Counted from the first letter of the stretch, positions 9,786-22,029 are shown. The stretch is DNA of 64,000 bases from VAZQ01 sp963835165 (GCA_963835165.1 CAWIGD010000057.1:1-64000), one strand, 5' to 3'. A program made the numbers and translations. The notes: generated by a model not told the origin, from the letters alone.

Positions 9786-9795
9786 CGGCCGCCTG
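9775..9795. other. Probable assembly or ligation junction between two genomes
   Basis: To the left, the plus strand encodes an actinobacterial membrane protein in frame up to ADAPAA. To the right, the minus strand encodes a rhizobial TctC protein from its start down to LELFQAAAG and then nonsense. Both reading frames are truncated at the same place, within about 10 bases. The join contains GCGGCCGC (9785-9792), which could be shared microhomology or a NotI site. Confidence 0.75.
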
Positions 9796-10317
9796 GAACA
9801 GCTCGAGCCCGAGATGGGAGATGGCGCCGAGCCCGGTGATGCCGATGGTGATGGCGCCCGGCCGTTCCTTCGCCAGGGCGGCGAGCTCGCGCGCGGAATT
9901 GACCTGCATCGATGCGTTCACCACCAGCATGGTTGAGTTGAACACGGCCATGCCGACCGGCGCGAAATCCTTGATCGGGTCGTAGCCGAGGTTGCCGCGC
10001 AATGCCGGGTTGATCGCGACCGCGCCCACCGTGGTGAAGAACAAGGTGTAGCCGTCGGGGTCCGACTTGGCGACGTATTCGGCCGCGATCGCGCCGTTCG
10101 CGCCCGGCCGGTTCTCGACGATGACGGGCTGTCCGAGCAGAGTTCTGAGCCGCTCGGCCAGCAGGCGCGCGACGAAATCGGTGGTGCCGCCGGCGGTGAA
10201 GGCGACCACGAGCTTGATCGGCCGGTTGGGATAATCCTGCGCCTGCGCGCCGCCTGTTGCCGTCAAGGCGAGCGCGGCGGCGATCAGGGCGACAACGGTA
10301 CGGCGGAGGACGGCCAT
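9788..10317 (-). pseudogene. Tripartite tricarboxylate transporter receptor (TctC/Bug), C-terminus missing
   Basis: The signal peptide (MAVLRRTVVALIAAALALTA ... AQA) is followed by YPNRPIKLVVAFTAGGTTDF, VIVENRPGANGAIAAEYVAK and DPDGYTLFFTT, the standard N-terminal half of a TctC periplasmic binding protein. Homologues are about 320 residues. Here the homology ends after about 175 residues (GAISHLGLELFQAAAG), where the expected VPYKG segment should follow. The loss coincides with the switch to actinobacterial sequence, so it is more likely an artefact than a biological truncation. No TctA/TctB permease genes are present. Confidence 0.75.
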
Positions 10318-10358
10318 GCGGCGAACAATAATGACCGGCCGCGCGATCGTCACGGCGC

Positions 10359-10385
10359 CGCGGCCGCATGCGACCTGCGGCCGCG
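10359..10385. repeat. GC-rich inverted repeat
   Basis: Perfect arms CGCGGCCGCA and TGCGGCCGCG flank a 7-base loop between the tctC start and glyQ. It could act as a terminator or a structured leader. The rest of 10,318-10,555 shows no convincing gene. Confidence 0.5.
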
Positions 10386-10555
10386 TTCTTGACCCTCCGG
10401 ATCGCGGCCGATAGGTCTAGTGCCCCGAACCCGAGGTTCGCGCACATCGCGCGGCAAGTTCAAGCGCGAACGTCGGGATATCGGCGCTCCACACCTGCAA
10501 ATCGCCGATCGCCCGGCTTGCATGTGCACCGGCCATCGGCTTCTTCCGGAATCCC

Positions 10556-11500
10556 ATGAGCAACGATCTTCCCGCCCACATGCGCCCGGAGCGCTCGTTT
10601 CAGGGCCTGATCCTGGCGCTGCAGCGCTATTGGGCGGATTACGGCTGCGTGATCCTGCAGCCCTACGACATGGAGGTCGGCGCCGGGACCTTTCATCCCG
10701 CGACCACGTTGCGCGCGCTCGGGCCGCGGCCGTGGAACGCGGCCTATGTGCAGCCCTCGCGCCGGCCCAAGGACGGCCGCTACGGCGAGAACCCCAACCG
10801 CCTGCAGCACTACTATCAGTTCCAGGTGATCCTGAAGCCGTCGCCCGACGACATCCAGGAGCTTTATCTCAAGTCGCTGGTCGCGATCGGCATCGATCCC
10901 AAGCTCCACGACATCCGCTTCGTCGAGGACGACTGGGAATCGCCCACGCTCGGCGCCTGGGGGCTCGGCTGGGAATGCTGGTGCGATGGCATGGAGGTCT
11001 CGCAGTTCACCTATTTTCAGCAGGTCGCGGGCTTCGAGTGCGCACCGGTGTCGGGCGAGCTGACCTATGGTCTCGAACGGCTGGCGATGTACGTGCAGGG
11101 CGTCGACCGCGTCTTCGACCTCAACTTCAACGGCCGCGAGGGCGACAGGAAGGTCACCTACGGCGACGTCTTCCTGCAGGCCGAGAAGGAATATTCGCGC
11201 CACAATTTCGAATTCGCCGACACCGCGATGCTGTTCGAGCAGTTCAAGATGGCGGAGGCCGCCTGCCGCAAATACGTCGATGCCGGCTGGACCACGGTGG
11301 GCAATGCCAGGCGTCACCTGATGGCGTTGCCGGCTTACGACCAGTGCATCAAGGCGAGCCACGTCTTCAACCTGCTCGACGCTCGCGGCGTGATCTCCGT
11401 CACCGAGCGGCAGAGCTACATTCTGCGCGTGCGCGAGCTCGCCAAGGCCTGCGGCGAGGCGTGGCTGGCGACCGAGGCGGGCGGCGCCGACCGAGCATGA
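10556..11500 (+). CDS. glyQ: Glycyl-tRNA synthetase alpha subunit
   Basis: This is the catalytic subunit of the bacterial alpha2beta2 glycyl-tRNA synthetase, which charges tRNA-Gly. The sequence is full length (314 residues) and highly conserved: FQGLILALQRYWADYGCVIL, QPYDMEVGAGTFHPAT, YVQPSRRPKDGRYGENPNRL and the class II motif GELTYGLERLAMYVQGVD. The ATG at 10556 gives the standard N-terminus with the HMRPERSF lead-in. glyS lies 0.9 kb downstream on the same strand, separated by an oppositely oriented gene. No frameshift is present, and the gene is clean evidence that this half is alphaproteobacterial. Confidence 0.95.
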   Translation: MSNDLPAHMRPERSFQGLILALQRYWADYGCVILQPYDMEVGAGTFHPATTLRALGPRPWNAAYVQPSRRPKDGRYGENPNRLQHYYQFQVILKPSPDDIQELYLKSLVAIGIDPKLHDIRFVEDDWESPTLGAWGLGWECWCDGMEVSQFTYFQQVAGFECAPVSGELTYGLERLAMYVQGVDRVFDLNFNGREGDRKVTYGDVFLQAEKEYSRHNFEFADTAMLFEQFKMAEAACRKYVDAGWTTVGNARRHLMALPAYDQCIKASHVFNLLDARGVISVTERQSYILRVRELAKACGEAWLATEAGGADRA

Positions 11501-11590
11501 TCCCGAAAAGTTGCAGACTTTTCGGACCAGATCATGCTCCGAACAGCATGATCCCGAAAAGTTGCAGACTTTCGGATCAGATCATGCGAC
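11497..11590. repeat. Two copies of a rhizobial palindromic repeat
   Basis: GCATGATCCCGAAAAGTTGC followed by CAGACTTTTCGGACCAGATCATGC occurs at 11,497-11,537, with a near copy at 11,547-11,590 (one T shorter). Each copy is an imperfect inverted repeat with CATGATC ends. This GCATGATC...GATCATGC type is common between genes of Bradyrhizobium relatives. The first copy begins inside the glyQ stop region. Confidence 0.75.
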
Positions 11591-11638
11591 CAGATAAACG
11601 CTTGCAGCGAAATCGGGATTCGATCTGAAGGATTTCGC

Positions 11639-12232
11639 TTACGGCTTGTTGGATCGTCCCGCCGCCTCCGGGCTTGCGGCCTCCTGCTGGCCCACGAACA
11701 CCATGTCGCCCTTGATCAGATCCTGGACCTTCGGCGGTCCGGACTTTTGCGGCGCCAGATAGCTGACGTGCAGCAATGCGGCCACCTCCAGCCGGGGATT
11801 GCGCGGCGTGATCAGCAGCGCGGCATCCTCGACCTTCGCGTCCGGCGGCTGCGCCCACGCGCCGGGCGCGGAGCTCGCCGTCAGCAGCGCCTGGACCACT
11901 GACGTGGAGATCGACTTCACCAGGCGCGTGAACTCGGCGTCGCGCACGGCGAACGGCGCTTTCTTGTCCGGCTTGGCGTCGTATTTGAGCACCCGCCCAA
12001 ATCCGAGCTTGGCCAGCGCGGGCTCGTACTTTTCACCGAAATCGATGGTGATGCGGGCGTTGGCGCTATCGATCACGTCCCAAAGCACGCGCATCGGCGT
12101 CGCGGGTGGGCCTTCGCTTCCCCTGACATACATCAGATAGGGCACGTCTTCGGCGCCGGCCGGGCCCGCCAGCAGCCACAATAGCGCGGCGGACAGGAGG
12201 TGCGCCCGCACGCCGAGGTGGACAGATTTCAT
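11639..12232 (-). CDS. Hypothetical exported protein
   Basis: The frame is intact, 197 residues from the ATG at 12232. An N-terminal signal peptide (VRAHLLSAALLWLLAGPAGA) is followed by EDVPYLMYVRGSEGPPATPM. The body is mixed alpha/beta with no motif I recognise. It lies between glyQ and glyS on the opposite strand, an arrangement seen in Bradyrhizobium-like genomes. Probably periplasmic; function unknown. An upstream ATG (12250) is possible. Confidence 0.65.
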   Translation of the reverse strand: MKSVHLGVRAHLLSAALLWLLAGPAGAEDVPYLMYVRGSEGPPATPMRVLWDVIDSANARITIDFGEKYEPALAKLGFGRVLKYDAKPDKKAPFAVRDAEFTRLVKSISTSVVQALLTASSAPGAWAQPPDAKVEDAALLITPRNPRLEVAALLHVSYLAPQKSGPPKVQDLIKGDMVFVGQQEAASPEAAGRSNKP

Positions 12233-12413
12233 CACGCGCTCCGATACCATCGTCGCAACCGGCGACGATTTTGCGGCACCCCGGCACGCCTCGCAAGCGT
12301 GCCCCTGGCAGGGGAATCCGGCTCAGGTCGCGCGTCCGGATGCGATCTCGTGCTTTTCGGCTTAACAGCGCCGCCTGCGCCTGCTACCTGCGGGCACCAC
12401 CGCCGGTGATCCC

Positions 12414-14534
12414 ATGCCCGACCTTCTGCTCGAATTGTTTTCCGAGGAAATCCCCGCACGCATGCAGGCGCGCGCGGCCGAGGACTTGCGCAAGCTGGTC
12501 ACCGACCGGCTCGTCGATGCCGGGCTGGTCTATGAGGGCGCCAAGGCCTTCGTCACGCCGCGCCGGCTTGCGCTCGCGGTGCAGGGCGTGCCGGTCAGGC
12601 AGCCCGACGTGAAGGAGGAGAAGAAGGGACCGCGCGTCGGCGCGCCGGCGGGAGCCATCGAGGGTTTCGTGCGCGCCGCCGGGCTCAAGTCGATCGACGA
12701 GGCCACGGTCAAGCCCGACAAGAAGGGCGACTTCTACGTGGCCGTGATCGAGAAGCCGGGCCGGCCGGCGATCGAGGTCATCGGCCGGATCGTGCCCGAG
12801 GTGGTGAGAACTTTCCCCTGGCCCAAGTCGATGCGCTGGGGCGCGCGCTCGGCCGAACCGGGCGCGCTCGGCTGGGTGCGGCCGCTGCATTCCATTGTCG
12901 CCACCTTCGGGCCGGAGACCGAGGAGCCCGACATCGTCGCGTTCGCGGTCGACGGCATCACCGCCGGCGACGAGACGCGCGGCCATCGCTTCATGGCGCC
13001 GCAGCCGTTCAAGGTGCGCCGGCTCGAGGACTACGCCGCCAAGCTGGAAAAGGCCAAGGTCGTGCTCGACCCCGAGCGGCGCCGGCAGATCATCCTCGCC
13101 GATGCCAAGAACCTCGCCTTCGCCCAGGGCTACGAGCTGGTGGAGGATGAAGGCCTCTTGGCCGAGGTGGCCGGGCTGGTCGAATGGCCGGTCGTGCTGA
13201 TGGGCTCGTTCGACGAAGCCTTCCTCGCCATCCCGAACGAGGTGATCCGCGCCACCATCCGCAACAACCAGAAATGCTTCGTGCTGCGCGATCCGAAAAC
13301 CGCGAAGCTCGCGCCCAAATTCATCCTGGTCGCCAACATCGAGGCCGAGGACGGCGGCAGGGAGATCGTCGCCGGCAACGAGCGCGTCATCCGCGCGCGG
13401 CTGTCCGATGCCAAGTTCTTCTACGAAACCGATTTGAAGACCCGGCTGGAAGACCGGCTGGCGAAATTCGACGATATCGTCTTTCACGAGAAGCTCGGCA
13501 CCCAGGCCGAGCGCATCGCGCGCATCGAGAGCCTTGCGGCCGCGCTGGCGCCCATCGTCGGCGCCGACGTGGAGAAGACAAGGCGCGCGGCGCGGCTGGC
13601 CAAGGCCGACCTGCTCACCGAAGTGGTCGGCGAATTCCCGGAGCTGCAGGGGCTGATGGGGAAGTACTACGCGCTGGCGCAGGGCGAGGATGCGTCGGTC
13701 GCGGCGGCGAGCGAGGAGCACTACAAGCCGCTCGGCCCCAACGATCGCGTGCCCACCGATCCGGTCCCGATCGCCGTCGCGCTCGCCGACAAGATCGACA
13801 CGTTCGTTGGCTTCTGGGCGATCGACGAGAAGCCGACGGGATCGAAGGACCCGTATGCGCTGAGAAGGGCGGCGTTGGGTGTGATCCGCATCGCCCTGTC
13901 TGGCAAGCATGATCTTGTGCCGCGATCGCTGCTCGAGATGCATATCAAGCGGATCCGGCCGAGCCTGTCCGACGCTGAAATTTTGCGGATCGGCGACAGC
14001 TTTGAAGAATTTTTTTACGAGCGTCTGAAAGTGCAGCTGCGGGATGAAGGCGCGCGACACGATCTTGTGGACGCGGTTCTTCATCTTCGCGGCAGTGAGG
14101 CAGGCATTGTTTCGATCGTCCGTCGCGTCGAGGCGCTGGGAAAATTCCTCGACACCGAGGACGGAAAGAATCTGCTTGCCGGTTACAAGCGCGCGACCAA
14201 CATCATCCGCATCGAGGAGAAGAAGGACGGACGCGAATATGTCGAGCGCCCGGACCCCTCGCTCTACCGCCAGGACGAAGAGCGCGCGCTCTCCCAGGCC
14301 ATCAATATCGCCAGGGATGAGGCTTCCGCCGCTGTTGCGCGGGAGGACTTCGAAGCGGCCATGCGCGCCATGGCCAAGCTGCGCCCGCACGTCGATGCCT
14401 TCTTCGACAAGGTGACGGTCAATGTCGGCGACGGCGCCGACAAGGAGAAGCTGCGGGAGAACCGCCTCAAGCTGCTCAACGAGATCCGCGACGCCACCCG
14501 CACGGTCGCGGATTTCTCGCGCATCGAGGGATGA
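12414..14534 (+). CDS. glyS: Glycyl-tRNA synthetase beta subunit
   Basis: Full-length (706 residues) beta subunit, needed with GlyQ for tRNA-Gly binding and charging. Recognisable blocks are MPDLLLELFSEEIPARMQAR at the start, FVTPRRLAL, FPWPKSMRWG, HRFMAP, EVAGLVEWPVVLMGSFDEAF, NNQKCFVLRD, FILVANIEA and DPYALRRAALGVIRIAL. The C-terminal anticodon-binding-like region ends FFDKVTVNVGDGADKEKLRE and ARTVADFSRIEG-type sequence. No frameshift. A hairpin repeat immediately follows the stop. Confidence 0.95.
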   Translation: MPDLLLELFSEEIPARMQARAAEDLRKLVTDRLVDAGLVYEGAKAFVTPRRLALAVQGVPVRQPDVKEEKKGPRVGAPAGAIEGFVRAAGLKSIDEATVKPDKKGDFYVAVIEKPGRPAIEVIGRIVPEVVRTFPWPKSMRWGARSAEPGALGWVRPLHSIVATFGPETEEPDIVAFAVDGITAGDETRGHRFMAPQPFKVRRLEDYAAKLEKAKVVLDPERRRQIILADAKNLAFAQGYELVEDEGLLAEVAGLVEWPVVLMGSFDEAFLAIPNEVIRATIRNNQKCFVLRDPKTAKLAPKFILVANIEAEDGGREIVAGNERVIRARLSDAKFFYETDLKTRLEDRLAKFDDIVFHEKLGTQAERIARIESLAAALAPIVGADVEKTRRAARLAKADLLTEVVGEFPELQGLMGKYYALAQGEDASVAAASEEHYKPLGPNDRVPTDPVPIAVALADKIDTFVGFWAIDEKPTGSKDPYALRRAALGVIRIALSGKHDLVPRSLLEMHIKRIRPSLSDAEILRIGDSFEEFFYERLKVQLRDEGARHDLVDAVLHLRGSEAGIVSIVRRVEALGKFLDTEDGKNLLAGYKRATNIIRIEEKKDGREYVERPDPSLYRQDEERALSQAINIARDEASAAVAREDFEAAMRAMAKLRPHVDAFFDKVTVNVGDGADKEKLRENRLKLLNEIRDATRTVADFSRIEG

Positions 14535-14653
14535 GGTGTCATGCCCGCGAAAGCGGGCATCCGGTAATCACCAAGGTGACGATATGATCCGTGGTCCAGC
14601 CGCCCGCTCGGCGGCTACCGGATCATCCGCCATCGCGGATGATGACACCGAAT
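14532..14653. repeat. Palindromic intergenic repeat after glyS
   Basis: Outer arms GGTGTCATGCCCGCGAAAGC ... and ... GCGGATGATGACACC pair over about 30 bases. They enclose the short hairpin ATGCCCGC/GCGGGCAT (14,541-14,560) and a second pair ATCCG...CGGAT. This is a rhizobial repeat that probably also ends glyS transcription. Confidence 0.65.
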
Positions 14654-14767
14654 AATTGGTGAGATCGTGCAGCAGATGGCACCGCGTAAAGTGATACGCT
14701 GACCGCCGACCGGATTGGAACCACCGCTACCTCTTGTCGTTTACTCACCCGGAGCCAGGAGAGCCCC

Positions 14768-14923
14768 ATGACGCTGACTGTCGCCCATATTACGCCGATC
14801 GTTGCCCTCATTGCCGGCATCTTGATCCTCATCATGCCGCGGCTGCTCAACTTCATCGTCGCGATCTACCTGATCGTGGTCGGTCTCGTGGGCCTCAACG
14901 GCATCTATCACTTCATGCGCTGA
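14768..14923 (+). CDS. DUF3096-type small membrane protein
   Basis: A 51-residue protein, nearly all hydrophobic: MTLTVAHITPIVALIAGILI followed by LIMPRLLNFIVAIYLIVVGL and ending IYHFMR. It forms two membrane helices and matches the short DUF3096 family common in Proteobacteria, of unknown function. A GGAG motif lies just upstream (near 14,757). It sits alone between glyS and ppdK. Confidence 0.75.
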   Translation: MTLTVAHITPIVALIAGILILIMPRLLNFIVAIYLIVVGLVGLNGIYHFMR

Positions 14924-15013
14924 GGCCGGTGCTCCGCCCTGCCATCCACGCGCTTGCGCCCACCTCCGCCGCCGTGATCATTACGGGCCGGCCGCAGTTC
15001 AAATTGTGATCTC

Positions 15014-17839
<2,826 letters not shown>

Positions 17840-17865
17840 ACCGGTTTAGCTTCCGTTCGCGCGGC

Positions 17866-18030
17866 CTGTCATTCCGGGGCACCGATCTCGGGTTTACCCG
17901 AGATCGGCATTTTGTGCCCAAGTCGGCTATAGCCGACTTGGGTGCGAAGCGAGCAGCCTGGAATCCATAACCCCAGCCTGTGACTATGGATTCCGGGCTC
18001 GCGCTTTCAGCGCGCTCCGGAATGACAGCG
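17866..18030. repeat. Complex palindromic intergenic element
   Basis: The ends CTGTCATTCCGGGGC and GCTCCGGAATGACAG are inverted copies. Inside are two perfect hairpins: CCGATCTCGGGTTTACCCGAGATCGG-type arms near 17,880-17,906 and CAAGTCGGCTATAGCCGACTTG near 17,920-17,941, plus a TGGAATCCATAA / CTATGGATTCC pair. This is a recognisable class of rhizobial repeat that could fold into a long cruciform or RNA. The remainder of the 17,840-18,232 gap shows no gene. Confidence 0.65.
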
Positions 18031-18232
18031 GATGAATCCTACGTGAGCGGAACGAGCTCGAGCATCGCGGAGCGCCGGGGCCGCCATGCACCGGCCGGCC
18101 CGCGCCTCATACTTTCGATCAATGCCTCGGCCGGCGCGCGCAAGGGCCAGCGAAAAGCTCTGGCTTTTCGCGCGGAGAGCGGGCCTTATCGCGTCGGCGT
18201 AAGCGCACCCATAAGCGCGGGCAGGGAGGGAC

Positions 18233-20290
18233 ATGTCCGAGGACGTGACCAAGGCTGAGCCAGCCGCCGAGGGCGTTTCGGAAGACCGGTTGCGCAAGGC
18301 CGAGGCCTATGTCGAGGCCGAGGACGGCGTGGTCAATCGCCTCGTCGGCTGGGCCGGCACGCTGGTCACGTCGATCGCGGTGACGATGTCGCTGTTTCAC
18401 CTCTACGCCGCGATCGCGGGCGCCTGGCCGTTCACCGACTTTCCCATCATCACCACCCAGCCGCTGCGCTACGCCCACGTCGCCTTCGTGATGATGCTGT
18501 GCTTCCTGTTGTTTCCGATGTCGGCGCGATTTCGCAACCACATCCGCTGGTGGGACGTTGTCGCCGGTATCACCGGCGCGGCGATCCTGATCTACGCCAT
18601 AGAAGGCGGCGAGGAATTCACCGACCGCGCCACCATGCCGACCCATCTCGACGTCGTGCTCGGCGTCGTGTTCATCGTGCTGCTGCTCGAGGCGACGCGG
18701 CGAACCACCGGCTGGATCGTCCCGTGCGTGGCGATCGCGTTCATGGCCTACGCTTATTACGGGCCATATCTGCCGCCGCCGTGGACGCACCGCGGCTATG
18801 ACGTTTCCCAGCTCGTCGGCCATCTCTTCATCACGCTGGAGGGCATTTTCGGCATTCCGGTGGACGTGTCGTCCTCGCTCATCATCCTGTTCACGATCTA
18901 TGGCGCGTTCCTGCAGCATTCCGGCGCCGGAAAATTCTTCATCGATTTTTCCATGGCGCTGATGGGCCACAAGGCCAACAGCGCCGGCCGCACGGTGGTG
19001 CTGTCCTCGTTTCTGCTCGGCGGTCCGTCCGGCTCCGGCGTCGCCACCACGGTGACGATCGGCGCCGTGGCCTATCCGCTGATGCAGCGGGCGGGATTCG
19101 AGAAGAACGCGGCCGGCGGTCTGCTCGCCGCCGGCGGGCTCGGCGCCATCATCTCGCCGCCGGTGCTGGGCGCCGCCGCCTTCCTGATCGCCGAGTTCCT
19201 CAAGATCAGCTACCTCGACGTGATCTGGATGGCGATCATCCCGACCTGCCTCTACTACCTGTCGCTGCTGTTCATGGTCGAGCTCGATGCCAAGCGGTTC
19301 CACGCGCAGAGCGTGAACTTCGAGCAGCAGCTCACGCTTGCGCAGATGACGCGGCGCTACGGCTTTCACTTCATCTCGCTGGTGTCGATCGTCATCTTCA
19401 TGTTGTGGGGCTACTCTCCGACGCTGTCGGTGTTCTGGTCGACGGTGCTCACCTATGGGCTGAGCTTCCTCACCCGCGAGACCGCGATCACCCCGAAGAA
19501 GCTGGTGCGCGCATTGTCCGACGGCTCCACCAGCGTGCTCACCGCGGCAACCACTTGCGCGACCGCCGGCATCATCGTCGGCGTCGTCACCCTGACCGGG
19601 CTTGGACTGAAGTTCTCCTCGATCGTGATCGATTACGCCGGCGGCAACCTGCTGCTGACCGCGATCTACACCGCGCTGATCGTGTGGATCGTCGGCCTGG
19701 CGGTCCCGGTGACCGCCTCCTACATCATCTGCGCCGTGATCGCGGCGCCCGCCATGATCAAGCTCGGCGTGCCGGACTTCGCCGCGCACATGTTCATCTT
19801 CTACTATTCGGTGCTGTCGGAAGTGTCGCCGCCGACCGCGCTCTCGCCGTTCGCCGCCGCCGCGATCACCGGGGGCGATCCTTACCGGACCACGCTGCAG
19901 GCCTGGAAGTACACGCTGCCCGCGTTCCTGGTCCCGTTCGTGTTCGTGCTCGACCCGCAAGGCATCGGCCTGCTGCTCAAGCTGCCGAAGGACGGCTCGT
20001 GGATCGACATCGTTCTGATCACGGGCAAGACCGCGCTCGGCCTGGCGGCGCTGGCCGCGGCGGCGCAAGGCTGGGCGCTGCGCAGGACGACCATGACCGA
20101 ACGCCTGCTGCTCGTGCTGGCCGGCCTGTTCCTGGTGTTTCCGAGCCTGCTCGAAGCGTTGATGGAACTCATGATCGGCCGCGACATCAGCTACACCGCG
20201 ACATTTGGCTTGGCGATCGCCATCGCAGTCCTGCTAAAACAGCGCATGCAGCCGGAAAGCGCGCAGGTACGGGCAACCGGCCGAAACTAG
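18233..20290 (+). CDS. TRAP transporter permease, fused DctQ-DctM (TAXI type)
   Basis: A 685-residue polytopic membrane protein of the 4TM/12TM fused TRAP permease family, which imports organic acids using a sodium or proton gradient with a periplasmic receptor. The N-terminal DctQ-like part has helices from VGWAGTLVTSIAVTMSLFHL on. The DctM part has GGPSGSGVATTVTIGAVAYP, AGGLGAIISPPVLGAAAFLI and YYSVLSEVSPPTALSPFAAA, all typical of this branch. It is followed 77 bases downstream by its TAXI receptor. The ATG at 18233 follows a GGGAGGGAC site. The substrate is not predictable from the sequence. Confidence 0.92.
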   Translation: MSEDVTKAEPAAEGVSEDRLRKAEAYVEAEDGVVNRLVGWAGTLVTSIAVTMSLFHLYAAIAGAWPFTDFPIITTQPLRYAHVAFVMMLCFLLFPMSARFRNHIRWWDVVAGITGAAILIYAIEGGEEFTDRATMPTHLDVVLGVVFIVLLLEATRRTTGWIVPCVAIAFMAYAYYGPYLPPPWTHRGYDVSQLVGHLFITLEGIFGIPVDVSSSLIILFTIYGAFLQHSGAGKFFIDFSMALMGHKANSAGRTVVLSSFLLGGPSGSGVATTVTIGAVAYPLMQRAGFEKNAAGGLLAAGGLGAIISPPVLGAAAFLIAEFLKISYLDVIWMAIIPTCLYYLSLLFMVELDAKRFHAQSVNFEQQLTLAQMTRRYGFHFISLVSIVIFMLWGYSPTLSVFWSTVLTYGLSFLTRETAITPKKLVRALSDGSTSVLTAATTCATAGIIVGVVTLTGLGLKFSSIVIDYAGGNLLLTAIYTALIVWIVGLAVPVTASYIICAVIAAPAMIKLGVPDFAAHMFIFYYSVLSEVSPPTALSPFAAAAITGGDPYRTTLQAWKYTLPAFLVPFVFVLDPQGIGLLLKLPKDGSWIDIVLITGKTALGLAALAAAAQGWALRRTTMTERLLLVLAGLFLVFPSLLEALMELMIGRDISYTATFGLAIAIAVLLKQRMQPESAQVRATGRN

Positions 20291-20367
20291 TGCGGCTTTA
20301 TGTTCCTGCGATCGTAGCCGCAGGCGTGCCCAGGAACTTCAAATTCAGAAACGGGAGAGACGCAATC

Positions 20368-21336
20368 ATGAAACGCAAAGGACTTGTGATCTCCGCGCTC
20401 GCAGTGAGCGCGGCGGTGATCGCCGGCGCCGCCTTCGCCCAACAAGGCCTCAACATCGCCATCGCCACCGGCGGCACCGGTGGCGTCTATTATCCGCTCG
20501 GCGGCGGCATGGCGAACGTGCTGTCCAAGCACGTGCCGGGCATGCAGGCGACGGCCCGCGTCACCGGCGGCTCGGTGGACAATCTCAAATTGATCGGCTC
20601 GCAGCAGAGCGAGGTCGCGCTGGTGATGGTCGATGCCGCGCTCGATGCGCTCAAGGGCGAGGACAAGTTCAAGGGCAGCCCGGTCGACGTGCGCACCCTG
20701 ATGGTGCTCTATCCCAACCGCATGCACGTGGTGAGCATCGATGGCACCGGCGTCGAGAAGATGTCCGATCTCAAGGGCAAGCGCGTCTCCACCGGCTCGC
20801 CCGGCAGCGCCACCGAGGTGATGGCGTTTCGCCTGATCGAGGCGGCCGGTCTCGACAAGGACAAGGACATGCGGCGCGAGCGGCTCGGTGTCGCCGAATC
20901 CGTCAACGCGCTCAAGGACCGCAAGATCGACGCCTTCTTCTGGGTCGGCGGGCTGCCGACCGCCGCCGTCACCGATCTCGGCGCCACCCCCAACGTGAAG
21001 ATCAAGCTGATCGACCATGCCGATGCGGTCGACAAGATGAATGCCAAGTACAGCAACCTCTACACGACGGGCGTGATCCCGGCGAAGATGTATCCGGGCC
21101 AGGACAAGGACAATGCGATCGCGGTGGTCCAGAACATCCTGATCGCCAACGCCAAGATGGCCGACAAGGTCGCCTACGACATCGTCAAGACCTTCATCGA
21201 AAGACGGGACGAGCTCGTCGCCGTGCATGCCGAGGCCGAAAGCATCACCCTCGAGAATCAATCCCCGAAGAACTCACCGATCCCGTGGCATCCCGGCGCG
21301 GTGAAATATTTCTCGGAAAAGGGCCTCAAGATGTGA
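20368..21336 (+). CDS. TAXI-family TRAP transporter solute receptor
   Basis: A 322-residue periplasmic binding protein with a signal peptide (MKRKGLVISALAVSAAVIAG ... AFA). The mature N-terminus LNIAIATGGTGGVYYPLGGG is the hallmark of TAXI receptors. VSTGSPGSATEVMAFRLIEA and FFWVGGLPTAAVTDL follow. It delivers substrate to the fused permease upstream, and the two form an operon. A GGGAGA ribosome-binding site precedes the ATG. It ends FSEKGLKM, and a strong hairpin follows. Confidence 0.93.
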   Translation: MKRKGLVISALAVSAAVIAGAAFAQQGLNIAIATGGTGGVYYPLGGGMANVLSKHVPGMQATARVTGGSVDNLKLIGSQQSEVALVMVDAALDALKGEDKFKGSPVDVRTLMVLYPNRMHVVSIDGTGVEKMSDLKGKRVSTGSPGSATEVMAFRLIEAAGLDKDKDMRRERLGVAESVNALKDRKIDAFFWVGGLPTAAVTDLGATPNVKIKLIDHADAVDKMNAKYSNLYTTGVIPAKMYPGQDKDNAIAVVQNILIANAKMADKVAYDIVKTFIERRDELVAVHAEAESITLENQSPKNSPIPWHPGAVKYFSEKGLKM

Positions 21337-21408
21337 CGCGGCGAGTCGGCGACGCCCGCCCGCGGCATGAGCCTGGGGCTCGGTGACTAAGGATGCTCTC
21401 TTGATGGC

Positions 21409-21443
21409 GTCGCCCTCGCGGAAGGATCCTTCCAGCGAGGGCG
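21409..21443. terminator. Hairpin after the TAXI receptor
   Basis: CGCCCTCGC and GCGAGGGCG arms enclose GGAAGGATCCTTCC, itself self-complementary. There is no T-run, so it may be a processing or stability element rather than a strict intrinsic terminator. Confidence 0.5.
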
Positions 21444-21524
21444 GTGATCGGGGACGGCTCGGGTGCCGCTCGGCCCGGCCGTGATGGGTCACGTGCGCGG
21501 TTGGGATCAAACCTTCGGTAGGTC

Positions 21525-21797
21525 ATGACCATCAATCACCTTTTCCTCGCCTTCATGGGCGTCGTCGGCGCGGCGGTCGGGATCATCCTGGTCGTCAAGC
21601 CGGAGACCCGCGACTACCGGGTGTCACCATATTTCTGGGTGCTCCTCGCCATGGCGCTGTTCGAGCTGCTCGCGTTCGCGCGTGGACGCGGCGCTCCCGG
21701 AACGACGGTCAGCATGGACGTCAGGGTCAGCGGCTTCCTGATGGCGATCGTGTTGATGGTGGTGATACCGATCGTGGCGGGCTCGTCGGCGTTCTGA
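21525..21797 (+). CDS. Small hypothetical membrane protein
   Basis: A 90-residue intact frame with three hydrophobic segments: LFLAFMGVVGAAVGIILVV, FWVLLAMALFELLAFA and FLMAIVLMVVIPIVAGSSAF. I do not recognise the family. It lies downstream of the TAXI-TRAP genes on the same strand but behind a hairpin, so it may be a separate unit or an accessory membrane subunit. Codon use matches its neighbours. Confidence 0.6.
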   Translation: MTINHLFLAFMGVVGAAVGIILVVKPETRDYRVSPYFWVLLAMALFELLAFARGRGAPGTTVSMDVRVSGFLMAIVLMVVIPIVAGSSAF

Positions 21798-22029
21798 TCA
21801 ACGCCGCCGCTGGTCTCATCATCTCCATTTATCTGCCCGTGTTCGGCTTTGGTGCAAGCGAGCGTTCGCCGGCGGCGTGCGGCGACATTGTGGCAATGAG
21901 CTGGCGGATTAACAGCTTTGCAAGGTTAATCTCGCAATAAGGAAAATCCGACGCATTTGCGCCATCACGTTGCCTTTTGGCGACGGGAGGATTGCGACGC
22001 GTTTTGCAGGGGCGGGGGCAAGCCTACTG

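Noticed and set aside
9785..9792. NotI site as proof of a cloning junction
   Set aside because: Another GCGGCCGC occurs at 10,360 and such octamers are common by chance at this GC content, so it is only noted.
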